Positions 18,934-28,296 of a DNA stretch of 64,000 nucleotides are shown here, piece by piece (within the stretch, counting starts at the first letter, position 1; each line of letters opens with the position of its first letter). The stretch spans positions 1,679,501 through 1,743,500 of the forward strand of contig CP047152.1 in the NCBI GenBank assembly GCA_041879295.1, given 5' to 3'. Position numbers and translations under genes: made by a program. The notes beneath the pieces were generated by a model. That model was not told the DNA's origin. It made no database searches and saw only the letters and a program-made list of their open reading frames with translations. Source of the DNA: Pseudomonas putida (GTDB taxonomy: Bacteria > Pseudomonadota > Gammaproteobacteria > Pseudomonadales > Pseudomonadaceae).

Positions 18934-19755
18934 TCATTGCTTGGGAAACAACCCATTCCCACAGCGACAACAGAACGCCGCCCCATGTTCGTGGGTCTTC
19001 TTGTGGCAGGTCGGGCAATCATGCTGCAACTGCTCCCCGCGCATGGCATTGGCCAGCTCTGCCGTGAAGATACCGGTCGGCACGGCAATGATCGAATAAC
19101 CGGTGATCATCACCAGCGACGAAAGCACCTGCCCCAGCGGAGTCTTCGGCACGATGTCGCCAAAGCCCACGGTGGTCAGGGTAACGATGGCCCAGTAGAT
19201 GCCTTTGGGGATGCTGGTAAAGCCATGCTCAGGCCCTTCGATCACGTACATCAGCGTGCCGAACACGGTCACCAGCGTCGATACCGTCACCAGGAACACG
19301 ATGATCTTCTGTTTGCTGCCGCGCAGCGCCTCCATCAGGTAATGAGCCTGCTTGAGGTACGGGCTGAGCTTGAGTACACGGAAGATCCGCAGCATCCGTA
19401 TCACACGAATGATCAACAGGTACTGGGCGTCGCTGTAGTACAGCGCGAGGATCCCCGGCACGACCGCCAGTAAATCGACCAGGCCATAGAAACTGAAGGC
19501 ATAGCGCAGCGGCTTGGGCGAGCAGTACAGGCGGGTGATGTATTCGGCCAGGAATATCGCGGTAAAGCCCCACTCGATGCCAGCCAGCAGGCCGGCGTAG
19601 CCTTGGTGTACTTCGTCGATGCTGTCGAGGATCACCGTGACCAGGCTGGCCAGGATGATCAGTAGCAGGATCTTGTCGAAGCGGCGACCGGCTACGGTGT
19701 CGGTCTGGAAAACGATGACGAAGAGCCGCTCGCGCAGACTCGCTGGGTTGTTCAT
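18934..19755 (-). CDS. Voltage-gated potassium channel-like protein with C-terminal zinc ribbon
   Basis: 273-aa six-helix channel. The S4-like helix is RVIRMLRIFRVLKLS, with arginines every third residue, and the selectivity filter is TVGFGD in the pore loop, both typical of Kv-type channels. The C-terminal 29 residues hold HDCPTCHKKTHEHG and FCCRCGNGL, a Cys/His cluster likely to bind zinc. ATG 19755 gives MNNPASLRERL. Monocistronic; its role may be K+ flux or membrane potential control. Confidence 0.9.
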   Translation of the reverse strand: MNNPASLRERLFVIVFQTDTVAGRRFDKILLLIILASLVTVILDSIDEVHQGYAGLLAGIEWGFTAIFLAEYITRLYCSPKPLRYAFSFYGLVDLLAVVPGILALYYSDAQYLLIIRVIRMLRIFRVLKLSPYLKQAHYLMEALRGSKQKIIVFLVTVSTLVTVFGTLMYVIEGPEHGFTSIPKGIYWAIVTLTTVGFGDIVPKTPLGQVLSSLVMITGYSIIAVPTGIFTAELANAMRGEQLQHDCPTCHKKTHEHGAAFCCRCGNGLFPKQ

Positions 19756-19800
19756 TGGCTCGTTCCACAAAAGCGATGGGCTGAGCCTAGGGGTTGCGTT

Positions 19801-20673
19801 TCAGCTGTGCAAGCGGCTGGCGTTGCGCTGCCTGGGTTGTGCCAGGTAGCTGCCCAAGTGCATCAGCCAACAGGCGGCAACGAAGGGGGCGGTCAGGGCA
19901 GGCAGCGGCAACAGCTTGAACAGCGGTTGCAGCAGCAGGGCCAGGGCTACTGCCAGCAACGTCACCCATGGTTTTTCGCCCTGGCGGCTAAACGCCAAGG
20001 CTGCCAGCGCGGCGTTGAAGCCGCAAAGGCCTAACCATGCGGCCTGTGCCTGATCGGCGAGCAGGGCCACGCCGCCACCAATGGCCGAACCGATCACCGC
20101 CCACAACGCCGCATAGGGGTTGGCGATGAACATGCCGACGATGATCAGCAACCCGGCCAAGGGCTGGTCGAGCAGGAAGATCTGGCCCACGCCGCGGGCC
20201 AACGCATACAGCGGGTCGGCTTCGACGAAGCCGCTGGGCGAGGGGCTGGCGACCAGCAATGTGGCCCAGCCCAGCAATACGAAAGGGGAGGTGTAGGCAA
20301 TCAGCAACTTGCCGCCACGCTTGCGCCACTGGTGGGTGATGATGCTGGACAGGCCGCCGGCGGCGATGATCAGTGGCGGCAGGATCGCCGACCAAGGCAG
20401 CACCGCGCTGATCAGGATGCCGATCAGCACGCCGTTGTAGCAGTACAGCCCCGCTTGGCGGTCGGCACGGTCATAGCCGCGTGCCTGGGCGGTGAGCAGG
20501 CCGGCCAGGGCGCCAAGCAGCGCGCCGCCGACCAGGTTGGGCGCCGTCAGCAGGATGGCCAGCAGGCAGCAAAGGCCGCACAGGGGGGTGCGCAGCAGCA
20601 GCACCTGGCTGAAGCCGTTGAGTAGCGCCGTGGCCCAGTCGGGGCACGGGTTGACGAAATTTTTGGTGTACAT
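19801..20673 (-). CDS. Urea transporter (UT family)
   Basis: 290-aa inner-membrane protein of the urea transporter family, with two repeated halves of about five helices. The segments GALAGLLTAQARGYDRADRQ and GLYCYNGVLIGILISAVLPW are typical of bacterial members and line the channel. Start chosen as the ATG giving MYTKNFVNPC, since more upstream codons lie in repeat DNA at 20774-20851. It would conduct urea, which allantoin breakdown releases, and lies beside the glyoxylate operon. Confidence 0.85.
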   Translation of the reverse strand: MYTKNFVNPCPDWATALLNGFSQVLLLRTPLCGLCCLLAILLTAPNLVGGALLGALAGLLTAQARGYDRADRQAGLYCYNGVLIGILISAVLPWSAILPPLIIAAGGLSSIITHQWRKRGGKLLIAYTSPFVLLGWATLLVASPSPSGFVEADPLYALARGVGQIFLLDQPLAGLLIIVGMFIANPYAALWAVIGSAIGGGVALLADQAQAAWLGLCGFNAALAALAFSRQGEKPWVTLLAVALALLLQPLFKLLPLPALTAPFVAACWLMHLGSYLAQPRQRNASRLHS

Positions 20674-20773
20674 GGGGCAGTCAGTGAGGTTGATGGGGGA
20701 GCGGTGGGCCTCTTTGAGCCTCGATTTTCCGCGGTCGGGTAGTTCGGTATTCGGAGAGCGCTTTGCCCTCCAA

Positions 20774-20851
20774 TCGCGATACAAGGCCGCTTCCACAGGG
20801 ATCGCATTCCCTTGTGCCAGCGCCGCCCTGTGGAAACGGCCTTGTGTCGCG
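20774..20851. repeat. Inverted repeat of a second REP-like family
   Basis: Arms of 27 bases, 20774-20800 and 20825-20851, pair with two mismatches; each contains ACAAGGCCG and the CCACAGGG end. It lies between pyk and the urea transporter gene and differs from the GCGGG-type REPs of this window. Confidence 0.8.
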
Positions 20852-20879
20852 AAAGGGACGCAACGCGCCCCCGGCAATC

Positions 20880-22295
20880 TCAGATCAAAGTCTCGATCCG
20901 CAGCGTATTAGTCGATCCCGGCTTGCCGAAAGGTACACCGGCCGTGATCAGCAGCGTGTCGCCACGGCTGGCCATGCCTTGCGCCTGGGCAATCTCCAGG
21001 GCGGTGGAAACCACCTCGTCGACTTGACGCAGGCGGTCGTTGACCACCGAATGCACGCCCCAGGCCACGCTGAGGCGGCGCGCGGTGTTCAGGTTCGGCG
21101 TCAGGTTGAGGATCGGTGCCCGTGGCCGCTCACGTGCCGCGCGCAGGGTCGATGCACCCGACTCGCTGTAGTTGACCAGCACTGCCACCGGCAGGATGCC
21201 GCTGATACGGCGGATGGCGCAGCTGATGGCATCCGACACGGTCGCTTCGGCCTTTGGCCGGCCGACGTCGAGCTGGGCCTGGTAGTCCGGGCCGTTCTCA
21301 ACCTGGCGGATGATCTTGCTCATCATCTGCACGGCTTCGAGCGGGTAGTCACCCGAGGCGGTTTCGGCCGACAGCATTACTGCATCGGCACCTTCGGCCA
21401 CAGCGTTTGCCACGTCGGTGACTTCGGCACGGGTTGGCGCTGGCGAGAAACGCATCGACTCGAGCATCTGCGTGGCCACCACAACCGGCTTGCCCAGCTG
21501 GCGGCAGGTGCCGATGATGCGCTTCTGGATCTGCGGCACGCTTTCGGCCGGCACTTCCACGCCCAGGTCACCACGGGCCACCATGATCGCGTCTGCCAGT
21601 TCGGCGATGGCTTGCAGCTGTTCGACTGCCGATGGCTTCTCGATCTTGGCCATCAGGTAGGCGCGGTCGCCAATCAGCTGGCGCGCTTCAACGATGTCTT
21701 CAGGGCGCTGGACGAACGACAGGGCTACCCAGTCCACACCCAGCTCCAGGCCAAAGGCCAGGTCGCGGCGGTCTTTTTCGGTGAGCGGGGAGAGGTCGAG
21801 CACCGCTTGCGGTACGTTGACGCCCTTGCGGTCGGAAAGCTCGCCACCATTCAGCACCTCGGTGTCGATGGCGTCGCTGTGCTTGGCGGTAACGCGCAGG
21901 CGCAGCTTGCCGTCGTCCAGCAGCAGGTCCATGCCGGGCTCAAGGGCGGCGATGATTTCGGGGTGCGGCAGGTTGACCCGGCGGCTGTCGCCCGGGGTCT
22001 TGTCCAGGTCCAGGCGCAGGGCCTGGCCGCGTTGCAGCTGCACTTTGCCTTCGGCAAAGCGGCCAACGCGCAGCTTCGGCCCTTGCAGGTCCATGAGGAT
22101 ACCCAGCGGGTAGTTCAGTTGCTGCTCGACTTCGCGGATCCACTGGTAGCGCAGGGCGTGGTCGGCATGCTCGCCATGGCTGAAGTTGAGGCGGAAGATG
22201 TTCACCCCGGCTTCGACCAGCTGGCGGATATCGTCGATGCCGTTGATCGCAGGGCCAAGGGTGGCGAGGATCTTTACTTTTTTATCTGGCGTCAT
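20880..22295 (-). CDS. pyk: Pyruvate kinase
   Basis: 471-aa pyruvate kinase, catalysing phosphoenolpyruvate + ADP to pyruvate + ATP. Substrate and metal motifs are visible: ILATLGPA near the N-terminus, LNFSHGEHADH, MDLQGPKLRVG, and the MAKIEKPSAVEQL active-site lysine region with MVARGDLGVE. The C-terminal regulatory domain is complete. It overlaps ttuD by four bases and ends the glyoxylate operon. It converts the PEP that arises, via enolase, from 2-phosphoglycerate made by TtuD. Confidence 0.96.
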   Translation of the reverse strand: MTPDKKVKILATLGPAINGIDDIRQLVEAGVNIFRLNFSHGEHADHALRYQWIREVEQQLNYPLGILMDLQGPKLRVGRFAEGKVQLQRGQALRLDLDKTPGDSRRVNLPHPEIIAALEPGMDLLLDDGKLRLRVTAKHSDAIDTEVLNGGELSDRKGVNVPQAVLDLSPLTEKDRRDLAFGLELGVDWVALSFVQRPEDIVEARQLIGDRAYLMAKIEKPSAVEQLQAIAELADAIMVARGDLGVEVPAESVPQIQKRIIGTCRQLGKPVVVATQMLESMRFSPAPTRAEVTDVANAVAEGADAVMLSAETASGDYPLEAVQMMSKIIRQVENGPDYQAQLDVGRPKAEATVSDAISCAIRRISGILPVAVLVNYSESGASTLRAARERPRAPILNLTPNLNTARRLSVAWGVHSVVNDRLRQVDEVVSTALEIAQAQGMASRGDTLLITAGVPFGKPGSTNTLRIETLI

Positions 22296-23566
22296 GATTG
22301 GGCAGTCTCGAGGATCAGGATGGCGCGGAAGTCGTTGACGTTGGTGCGAGTCGGTTCGGTGACGATCAGCGCATCCAGCGCGGCGAAGTAGCCGTAGCCG
22401 TTGTTGTTGTCCAATTCGTCGCTGGCCGACAGGCCCAACGCTTCGGCGCGGTCGTAGCTGGCAGGGGTCATGAAGGCACCGGCGTTATCTTCCGAGCCAT
22501 CGATGCCGTCGGTGTCACCGGCCAGGGCGTATACGCCCGGCAGGCCTTTCAGGCTTTCGGTGAGGCTGAGCAGGAACTCGGCGTTACGCCCGCCACGGCC
22601 ATTGCCGCGCACGGTCACGGTGGTTTCGCCACCCGACAGGATCACGCAGGGCGCCTTGAGCGGCTGGCCGTGCTGAACGATTTGTCGGGCGATACCGGCA
22701 TGCACCTTGGCCACTTCGCGCGATTCGCCTTCGAGGTCGCCGAGGATCAGCGGGCTGAAACCGGCCTGACGGGCTTTGACGGCGGCTGCTTCGAGCGACT
22801 GCTGGGGTTTGGCGATCAACTGGAAGTGGCTGCGGGCCAAGGCCGGGTCGTCGGCCTTGACGGTTTCCGAGGCCGGGTTGTTCAGCCAGTCGATGACCGC
22901 TTTGGGCGCTTCGATGTTGTAGCGTTTGAGGATGGCAAGGGCGTCGGCCGAGGTGCTCGGGTCGGCCACGGTGGGGCCGGAGGCGATTACCGTGGCGAGA
23001 TCGCCCGGTACATCGGAAATGGCATAGGTGTAGACCGTGGCCGGCCAGCAGGCCTTGGCCAGGCGCCCGCCCTTGATCGCCGAGAGGTGCTTGCGCACGC
23101 AATTCATCTCGCCGATGGTGGCACCGGATTTCAGCAGCGCCTTGTTGATCTGCTGCTTGTCGGCCAAGGTCAGGCCTTCGGCAGGCAGGGCCAGCAGCGC
23201 CGAGCCACCGCCAGACAGCAGGAAGATTACGCGGTCGTCTTCGTTGAGGTTGCTGACCAGTTCCAGCACGCGCTTGGCCACCGCCAGGCCGGCAGCGTCC
23301 GGGACCGGGTGGGCGGCTTCGACCACCTCGATCTTCTGGCAGTTGGCGCCGTGGCCGTAACGGGTCACGACCAGGCCGGAGACTTCGCCCTGCCAGCTTT
23401 TCTCGACCACTTCGGCCATGGCGGCTGCGGCCTTGCCGGCGCCGATGACGATAACCCGACCGCTGCGATCGGCGGGCAGGTAGGGTTCGAGGACTTGACG
23501 GGGGTGGGCGGCGGCGATGGCTGTGTCGAACAGCTCGCGGAGAAGTTTTTGCGGATCGACCGACAT
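22292..23566 (-). CDS. ttuD: Glycerate 2-kinase / hydroxypyruvate reductase family (TtuD)
   Basis: 424-aa member of the MOFRL/DUF4147 family. Some members were named hydroxypyruvate reductase (TtuD), others are glycerate 2-kinases (GckA). The N-terminal part has VIGAGKAAAAMAEVVE and LLSGGGSALLALPAEGL; the C-terminal MOFRL domain has GGETTVTVRGNGRGGRNAEF and LAGDTDGIDGSEDNAGA. In this operon 2-kinase activity fits best, feeding 2-phosphoglycerate to enolase and the adjacent pyruvate kinase. Separated from glxR by a likely terminator. Confidence 0.92.
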   Translation of the reverse strand: MSVDPQKLLRELFDTAIAAAHPRQVLEPYLPADRSGRVIVIGAGKAAAAMAEVVEKSWQGEVSGLVVTRYGHGANCQKIEVVEAAHPVPDAAGLAVAKRVLELVSNLNEDDRVIFLLSGGGSALLALPAEGLTLADKQQINKALLKSGATIGEMNCVRKHLSAIKGGRLAKACWPATVYTYAISDVPGDLATVIASGPTVADPSTSADALAILKRYNIEAPKAVIDWLNNPASETVKADDPALARSHFQLIAKPQQSLEAAAVKARQAGFSPLILGDLEGESREVAKVHAGIARQIVQHGQPLKAPCVILSGGETTVTVRGNGRGGRNAEFLLSLTESLKGLPGVYALAGDTDGIDGSEDNAGAFMTPASYDRAEALGLSASDELDNNNGYGYFAALDALIVTEPTRTNVNDFRAILILETAQS

Positions 23567-23605
23567 GGCAGGCTCCCAATTATTGTTGTTCTACAGAATC
23601 AAAAA

Positions 23606-23645
23606 CGCCCCTGGAACTGCCTCCGTGCAGGCCGAACCAGGGGCG
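23606..23645 (-). terminator. Rho-independent terminator between glxR and ttuD
   Basis: On the minus strand CGCCCCTGG pairs with CCAGGGGCG across a 22-base loop and is followed by TTTTTG. It lies 40 bases before the ttuD start, within the gcl operon, so it may cut expression of ttuD-pyk relative to gcl-hyi-glxR. Confidence 0.7.
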
Positions 23646-23697
23646 GGTGTTGCTCGGTATCGCTGGCTGATCTGTGGTCGCAGGTCAGGCGGCGTTA

Positions 23698-23774
23698 GCT
23701 TCATCGCGAGCTACGTTCGTTCCTACGGGCTTTGCGCTGATCCAGTAGGTGCGAGCGTAGCTGGCGATGAGGCT
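23698..23774. repeat. Inverted repeat between glxR and ttuD
   Basis: Two 30-base arms (23698-23727 and 23745-23774) pair with about five mismatches, each including ATCGCSAGCTACG. It sits 15 bases after the glxR stop and could stabilise the 3' end of the upstream message. Confidence 0.7.
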
Positions 23775-23789
23775 GGTAAGGCTTACACG

Positions 23790-24683
23790 TTATTTATCGC
23801 CGCGGATCGAGAAGTTGGCCATGTGCTCCAGGCCTTTGATCAGCGCCGAGTGGTCCCAGTTGCCGCCGCCCAGGGCCTGGCAGGTGTTGAACACTTGCTG
23901 GGCATTGGAGGTATTGGGCAGGTTGATGCCCAGTTCCTTGGCGCCTTGCAGGGCCAGGTTCAGGTCCTTCTGGTGCAGGTTGATGCGGAAGCCTGGGTCG
24001 AAGGTGCCCTTGATCATGCGCTCGGCGTGCACTTCGAGGATTTTCGACGAGGCGAAGCCGCCCATCAGTGCTTCACGCACCTTGGCCGGGTCTGCACCGT
24101 TCTTGGCGGCGAACAGCAATGCTTCGCTGACGGCCTGGATGTTCAGGGCGACAATGATCTGGTTGGCGACCTTGGCGGTCTGACCGTCACCGTTGCCACC
24201 GACGCGGGTGATGTTCTTGCCCATGGCTTCGAACAGCGGCAGGGTGCGCTCGAAGGCGTTCGGGCAGCCACCGACCATGATGCTCAGGGTCGCAGCCTTG
24301 GCACCGACTTCACCACCGGATACAGGAGCGTCCAGGTAGGCGGCACCGGTAGCCTTGATCTTCTCGGCGAAGGCTTTGGTGGCGGTTGGCGAGATCGAGC
24401 TCATGTCGATCACCACCTTGTTCGGGCCAACGCCTTCGGCCACGCCGTTTTCACCGAACAGGACGCTTTCGACCTGCGGGGTGTCGGGGACCATGACGAT
24501 GATGAATTCGGCTTCCTGGGCAACTTCTTTCGGGTTGGCCAGGGCCACTGCACCGGCAGCGATCAGGTCGGCTGGCGCGGCATCGTGGTGGGTGGAAATG
24601 AACAGGCTGTGACCTGCCTTCTGCAGGTTCTGGGCCATGGGCTTGCCCATGATGCCGGTGCCGATGAAACCGATTTTAGCCAT
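23790..24683 (-). CDS. glxR: Tartronate semialdehyde reductase (2-hydroxy-3-oxopropionate reductase)
   Basis: 297-aa beta-hydroxyacid dehydrogenase that reduces tartronate semialdehyde to D-glycerate with NAD(P)H. N-terminal cofactor motif GFIGTGIMGKPMAQNL; substrate loop YLDAPVSGGEVGAKAATLSI; catalytic lysine expected in the GNGDGQTAKVANQIIVALNI segment. Full family length. It sits between hyi and ttuD, separated from hyi by a REP pair. Gcl makes its substrate and TtuD uses its product. Confidence 0.96.
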   Translation of the reverse strand: MAKIGFIGTGIMGKPMAQNLQKAGHSLFISTHHDAAPADLIAAGAVALANPKEVAQEAEFIIVMVPDTPQVESVLFGENGVAEGVGPNKVVIDMSSISPTATKAFAEKIKATGAAYLDAPVSGGEVGAKAATLSIMVGGCPNAFERTLPLFEAMGKNITRVGGNGDGQTAKVANQIIVALNIQAVSEALLFAAKNGADPAKVREALMGGFASSKILEVHAERMIKGTFDPGFRINLHQKDLNLALQGAKELGINLPNTSNAQQVFNTCQALGGGNWDHSALIKGLEHMANFSIRGDK

Positions 24684-24756
24684 GAGAGATTACCTCGTTG
24701 TATTTGTTGAATCTCGATGGAGCAGGCTGCACAGGCCCGTTGTTGGACACAGAATT

Positions 24757-24832
24757 CTGTGGGAGCGGGTTTACCCGCGAAAGCGGCAGTGAAGCCAACG
24801 TCGCATTCGCGGGTAAACCCGCTCCTACAGGG
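24757..24832. repeat. Inverted REP pair between hyi and glxR
   Basis: CTGTGGGAGCGGGTTTACCC and the opposite CGCGGGTAAACCCGCTCC are separated by a short spacer. Located in the operon's internal gap (24684-24863), they may alter transcript stability between the two genes. Confidence 0.85.
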
Positions 24833-24863
24833 TCAGGCATGTGTCACAGGACCTCGATCAGCC

Positions 24864-25646
24864 TCAGATTGCGTTGTGGGTTTTCAGCCAGCCCAGGCCC
24901 GCTTCGGTAGTGGTCTTGGGCTTGTACTCCGCGCCCACCCAGCCCTGGTAGCCAATGCGGTCCAGGTGCTCGAACAGGAAGCGGTAGTTGATCTCGCCGG
25001 TACCTGGTTCGTTGCGGCCTGGGTTGTCGGCCAGCTGGATGTGGTTGATCACTTTCAGGTTGGCTTCCATGGTGCGAGCCAGGTCACCTTCCATGATCTG
25101 CATGTGGTAGATGTCGTACTGCAGGAACAGGTTGTCGCTGCCCACCTCGGCCTGGATTTCCAGCGCCTGTTGGGTGGTGTTCAGGTAGAAACCGGGGATA
25201 TCGCGGGTGTTGATCATTTCCATGACCAGGCGAATGCCGGCGGCCTTGAGTTTGTCAGCGGCGTAGCGCAGGTTCTCGACAAAGGTCTTGCGCACGGTGG
25301 CGCAGTCCGGGCCTTGTGGGCGAATACCGGCCAGGGCGTTGACCTGGGTGTTGCCCAGGACCTTGGCGTATTCGATGGCTTTGTCGACACCGGCGCGGAA
25401 TTCTTCGATGCGGTCGGGGTGGCAGGTGATGCCGCGCTCACCTTTGGCCCAGTCGCCGGCCGGCAGGTTGAACAGCACCTGGGTCAGGCCGTTGGCCTCC
25501 AGCTGCTGCTTGATTTCAGCCGCGCTGAAGTCATAGGGGAAGAGGTATTCGACGCCGCTGAAACCAGCGTCGGCGGCAGCCTTGAAGCGGGCCAGGAAGT
25601 CCTGTTCGGTGAACAGCATGGACAGGTTGGCAGCGAAGCGAGGCAT
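24864..25646 (-). CDS. hyi: Hydroxypyruvate isomerase
   Basis: 260-aa TIM-barrel isomerase that interconverts hydroxypyruvate and tartronate semialdehyde. Family segments: MPRFAANLSMLFTEQDFLAR at the N-terminus, and metal- or substrate-binding residues in VMEMINTRDIPGFYL, FLQYDIYHMQIMEGDL and HIQLADNPGRNEPGTGEINY. It follows gcl after a hairpin and joins hydroxypyruvate metabolism to the glyoxylate route. Confidence 0.95.
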   Translation of the reverse strand: MPRFAANLSMLFTEQDFLARFKAAADAGFSGVEYLFPYDFSAAEIKQQLEANGLTQVLFNLPAGDWAKGERGITCHPDRIEEFRAGVDKAIEYAKVLGNTQVNALAGIRPQGPDCATVRKTFVENLRYAADKLKAAGIRLVMEMINTRDIPGFYLNTTQQALEIQAEVGSDNLFLQYDIYHMQIMEGDLARTMEANLKVINHIQLADNPGRNEPGTGEINYRFLFEHLDRIGYQGWVGAEYKPKTTTEAGLGWLKTHNAI

Positions 25647-25667
25647 GAGTTGTCTCCTTGCGATGAA

Positions 25668-25692
25668 GGCCCCCAGGGCGTGCCTGGGGGCG
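25668..25692 (-). promoter_or_regulatory. Hairpin between gcl and hyi
   Basis: GCCCCCAGG...CCTGGGGGC stem right after the gcl stop on the minus strand, with no T-run. It is more likely an mRNA processing or stability element than a full terminator. Confidence 0.5.
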
Positions 25693-25700
25693 TCAGGCGA

Positions 25701-27476
25701 TCAGTCCAGCAGCGAGATGGCGGTTGGCGCGTCGTTGCCGACCAGGGCCAGGTCTTCGAACTCGTTGACCGCGTTGATCTCGGTGCCCATGGAAATGTTG
25801 GTCACACGCTCGAGAATCACTTCAACCACCACCGGCACGCGGAACTCTTCGGCCATCTTCTGTGCCTTGATCAGGGCAGGGGCGATTTCTGCTGGCTCGA
25901 ACACACGGATGGCCTTGCAACCCAGGCCTTCGACCACAGCGACGTGATCGACACCGTAGGTGGCAGCGTCGGTCGAGTTGATGTTCTCGAACGCCAGTTG
26001 TACACAGTAATCCATGTCGAAGCCACGCTGCGCCTGGCGGATCAGGCCCAGGTAGGCGTTGTTCACCAGTACGTGGACGTACGGCAGGTTGAACTGCGCA
26101 CCTACCGCCAGTTCTTCGATCATGAACTGGAAGTCGTAGTCACCCGACAGCGCGACAACCTTGCGCTTGGGATCGGCTTTGACCACGCCCAGCGCGGCAG
26201 GGATGGTCCAGCCCAGCGGGCCGGCCTGGCCGCAGTTGATCCAGTGGCGAGGCTTGTACACATGCAGGAACTGTGCGCCGGCAATCTGCGACAGACCGAT
26301 GGTGCTGACGTAGCAGGTGTCCTTGCCGAATACCTGGTTCATTTCTTCGTAGACGCGCTGCGGCTTGACCGGCACGTTGTCGAAGTGGGTCTTGCGCTGC
26401 AGGCTCGACTTGCGCTCCTGGCACTCTTCCAGCCAGGCCTTGCGGCATTTGAGCTTACCGGCGGCTTTCCACTCGCGGGCCACTTCCAGGAACACGTCCA
26501 GTGCCTTGCCAGCATCGGAAACAATGCCCAGGTCCGGGGTAAACACGCGGCCGATCTGGGTCGGTTCGATGTCGACGTGTACGAACTTGCGGCCTTCGGT
26601 GTAGACATCGACGGAACCGGTGTGGCGGTTGGCCCAGCGGTTACCGATACCGAATACCAGGTCGGACTTCAGCAGGGTTGCGTTGCCATAGCGGTGCGAG
26701 GTCTGCAGGCCGACCATACCAACCATCTGTGCGTGGTCGTCCGGGATGGTGCCCCAGCCCATCAGGGTCGGGATTACCGGTACGCCGGTCAGTTCGGCGA
26801 ATTCGACCAGCTTGTCGCTGGCGTCGGCGTTGATGATGCCGCCACCGGCTACCAGCAGTGGGCGCTCGGCGTCATTGAGCAGGGCCAGGGCTTTTTCGGC
26901 CTGTACGCGAGTGGCGGACGGCTTGTGCACGGGCAGCGGTTCGTAGGCGTCGATGTCGAATTCGATTTCGGCCATCTGCACGTCGAACGGCAGGTCGATC
27001 AGCACCGGGCCTGGGCGGCCGGTACGCATTTCGTAAAAGGCCTTCTGGAAGGCGTAAGGCACCTGGCCTGGCTCCAGAACGGTGGTCGCCCACTTGGTCA
27101 CCGGCTTGACGATGTTGGTGATGTCGATAGCCTGGAAGTCTTCCTTGTGCAGGCGGGCACGTGGCGCCTGGCCAGTGATGCACAGAATCGGGATGGAGTC
27201 GGCCGAGGCACTGTACAGGCCGGTGACCATGTCGGTGCCGGCAGGGCCGGACGTGCCGATGCACACACCGATGTTGCCCGGGTTGGCGCGGGTGTAGCCC
27301 TCGGCCATGTGCGAGGCACCTTCGACGTGACGAGCGAGGACGTGATCGATGCCACCGACTTTCTTCAGGGCCGAATACAACGGGTTGATGGCAGCCCCCG
27401 GGATGCCGAACGCGGTATCTACACCTTCACGGCGCATGACCAGAACGGCTGCATCGATTGCTCTCATTTTGCTCAT
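25701..27476 (-). CDS. gcl: Glyoxylate carboligase (tartronate-semialdehyde synthase)
   Basis: 591-aa thiamine diphosphate enzyme joining two glyoxylate molecules into tartronate semialdehyde and CO2. Val51 in [18 protein letters not shown] takes the place of the usual cofactor-activating Glu, a hallmark of Gcl within the acetolactate synthase family. The ThDP-binding motif is [14 protein letters not shown]...LVNN, and FAD-contact regions lie in the middle domain. First gene of the operon. A TTGTATACAA palindrome lies 26 bases before the start, where a repressor would block the promoter or leader. Confidence 0.97.
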   Translation of the reverse strand: MSKMRAIDAAVLVMRREGVDTAFGIPGAAINPLYSALKKVGGIDHVLARHVEGASHMAEGYTRANPGNIGVCIGTSGPAGTDMVTGLYSASADSIPILCITGQAPRARLHKEDFQAIDITNIVKPVTKWATTVLEPGQVPYAFQKAFYEMRTGRPGPVLIDLPFDVQMAEIEFDIDAYEPLPVHKPSATRVQAEKALALLNDAERPLLVAGGGIINADASDKLVEFAELTGVPVIPTLMGWGTIPDDHAQMVGMVGLQTSHRYGNATLLKSDLVFGIGNRWANRHTGSVDVYTEGRKFVHVDIEPTQIGRVFTPDLGIVSDAGKALDVFLEVAREWKAAGKLKCRKAWLEECQERKSSLQRKTHFDNVPVKPQRVYEEMNQVFGKDTCYVSTIGLSQIAGAQFLHVYKPRHWINCGQAGPLGWTIPAALGVVKADPKRKVVALSGDYDFQFMIEELAVGAQFNLPYVHVLVNNAYLGLIRQAQRGFDMDYCVQLAFENINSTDAATYGVDHVAVVEGLGCKAIRVFEPAEIAPALIKAQKMAEEFRVPVVVEVILERVTNISMGTEINAVNEFEDLALVGNDAPTAISLLD

Positions 27477-27501
27477 GGTTTGTGCCTCATCGATTTTGTA
27501 A

Positions 27502-27511
27502 TTGTATACAA
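27502..27511. promoter_or_regulatory. TTGTATACAA (candidate GclR operator) at gcl
   Basis: Perfect palindrome just upstream of gcl. In P. putida KT2440 the GntR regulator next to the purine permease (GclR) is known to repress gcl; a match to this site is inferred. Confidence 0.65.
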
Positions 27512-27642
27512 CTTGCTTTGCGACAGAGTGTATTCACGCCTGGCGGCTCAGGTCAATGGGTTTTCATCGACTAAGCTGGCTTTCGTCAGAGCGCCCGCGA
27601 AAACGAGGGTTTGCGCCATCGCATACGATCGTTTCAAAATAT

Positions 27643-27652
27643 TGTATACAAA
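27643..27652. promoter_or_regulatory. TTGTATACAA (candidate GclR operator) at the GlcG-like gene
   Basis: Second perfect copy in the 257-base divergent region between gcl and the GlcG/HbpS-like gene, 82 bases before the latter. The copies lie 141 bases apart. Confidence 0.6.
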
Positions 27653-27733
27653 AATATCTCTCGTTGTGTTCTATTTGTTCGATCGGTTTTCAACTGCCCT
27701 CAGGGCTTCTCACAACAAGAAGAGGACCTTTCC

Positions 27734-28174
27734 ATGAACGTTCTGAACCTGAAAGTCGCTGTCAGCCTGGTGAATGCCGCGCTGGTGGCGGGCCGCAAGA
27801 TCAATGCCGCGCCACTGACCGTGGCGGTGCTGGATGCCGGCGGGCACCTGCTGGCGCTGCAGCGTGAGGATGGCGCCAGCCTGATTCGTCCTGAGGTGGC
27901 CACTGGCAAAGCCTGGGGCGCGATTGCCCTGGGCAAGGGGTCGCGCTTGCTGGCGCTGGATGCGCAGCAGCGGCCGGCTTTTTTTGCCGCGCTGAACGGC
28001 ATGGGTGAGCGGCCGGTGGTGCCGGCGCCAGGTGGGGTGCTGATTCGTGATCAGGACGGCAAGGTGCTGGGTGCCGTGGGGATCAGCGGTGATACCTCGG
28101 ATATCGACGAGCAGTGTGCGATCAGTGCGATCGAGGAGGTGGGGTTGCGGGCAGATGCCGGGGTAGCGGCCTAA
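27734..28174 (+). CDS. GlcG/HbpS-like heme-binding family protein
   Basis: 146-aa protein of the HbpS/GlcG fold (DUF336), with the family segments NAALVAGRKINAAPLTVAVLD, RPEVATGKAWGAIALGKGS and VPAPGGVLIRDQDGKVLGAV. Homologues are found beside glycolate and diol-utilisation genes; HbpS binds heme or metals. No signal peptide is seen. It is divergent from gcl and shares a candidate operator region, so it is likely coregulated with glyoxylate use. ATG 27734 is preceded by AGAAGAGGACC. The biochemical role is unknown. Confidence 0.88.
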   Translation: MNVLNLKVAVSLVNAALVAGRKINAAPLTVAVLDAGGHLLALQREDGASLIRPEVATGKAWGAIALGKGSRLLALDAQQRPAFFAALNGMGERPVVPAPGGVLIRDQDGKVLGAVGISGDTSDIDEQCAISAIEEVGLRADAGVAA

Positions 28175-28191
28175 ATCTCTATTGCCTGTTC

Positions 28192-28284
28192 TGGCCCATT
28201 CGCGGACGAGCCCGCTCCCACAGTGACCCCACTACCTTCAGGCATGTGGTGATCCTGTGGGAGCGGGCTTGCCCGCGAATGGCC
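28192..28284. repeat. Inverted REP pair
   Basis: GGCCCATTCGCGGACGAGCC and the opposite GGGAGCGGGCTTGCCCGCG, with the spacer ending TTCAGGCATGTGGTGATCC. This is the intact counterpart of the pair split by the IS. It lies between the GlcG-like and TetR-type genes, which are convergent. Confidence 0.85.
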
Positions 28285-28296
28285 CTTCGGGATGGT

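Noticed and set aside
24717..27737. Long plus-strand frame of about 1000 codons opposite gcl and hyi
   Set aside because: Antisense shadow caused by GC-rich codon use; the minus strand encodes well-known enzymes with full motifs.
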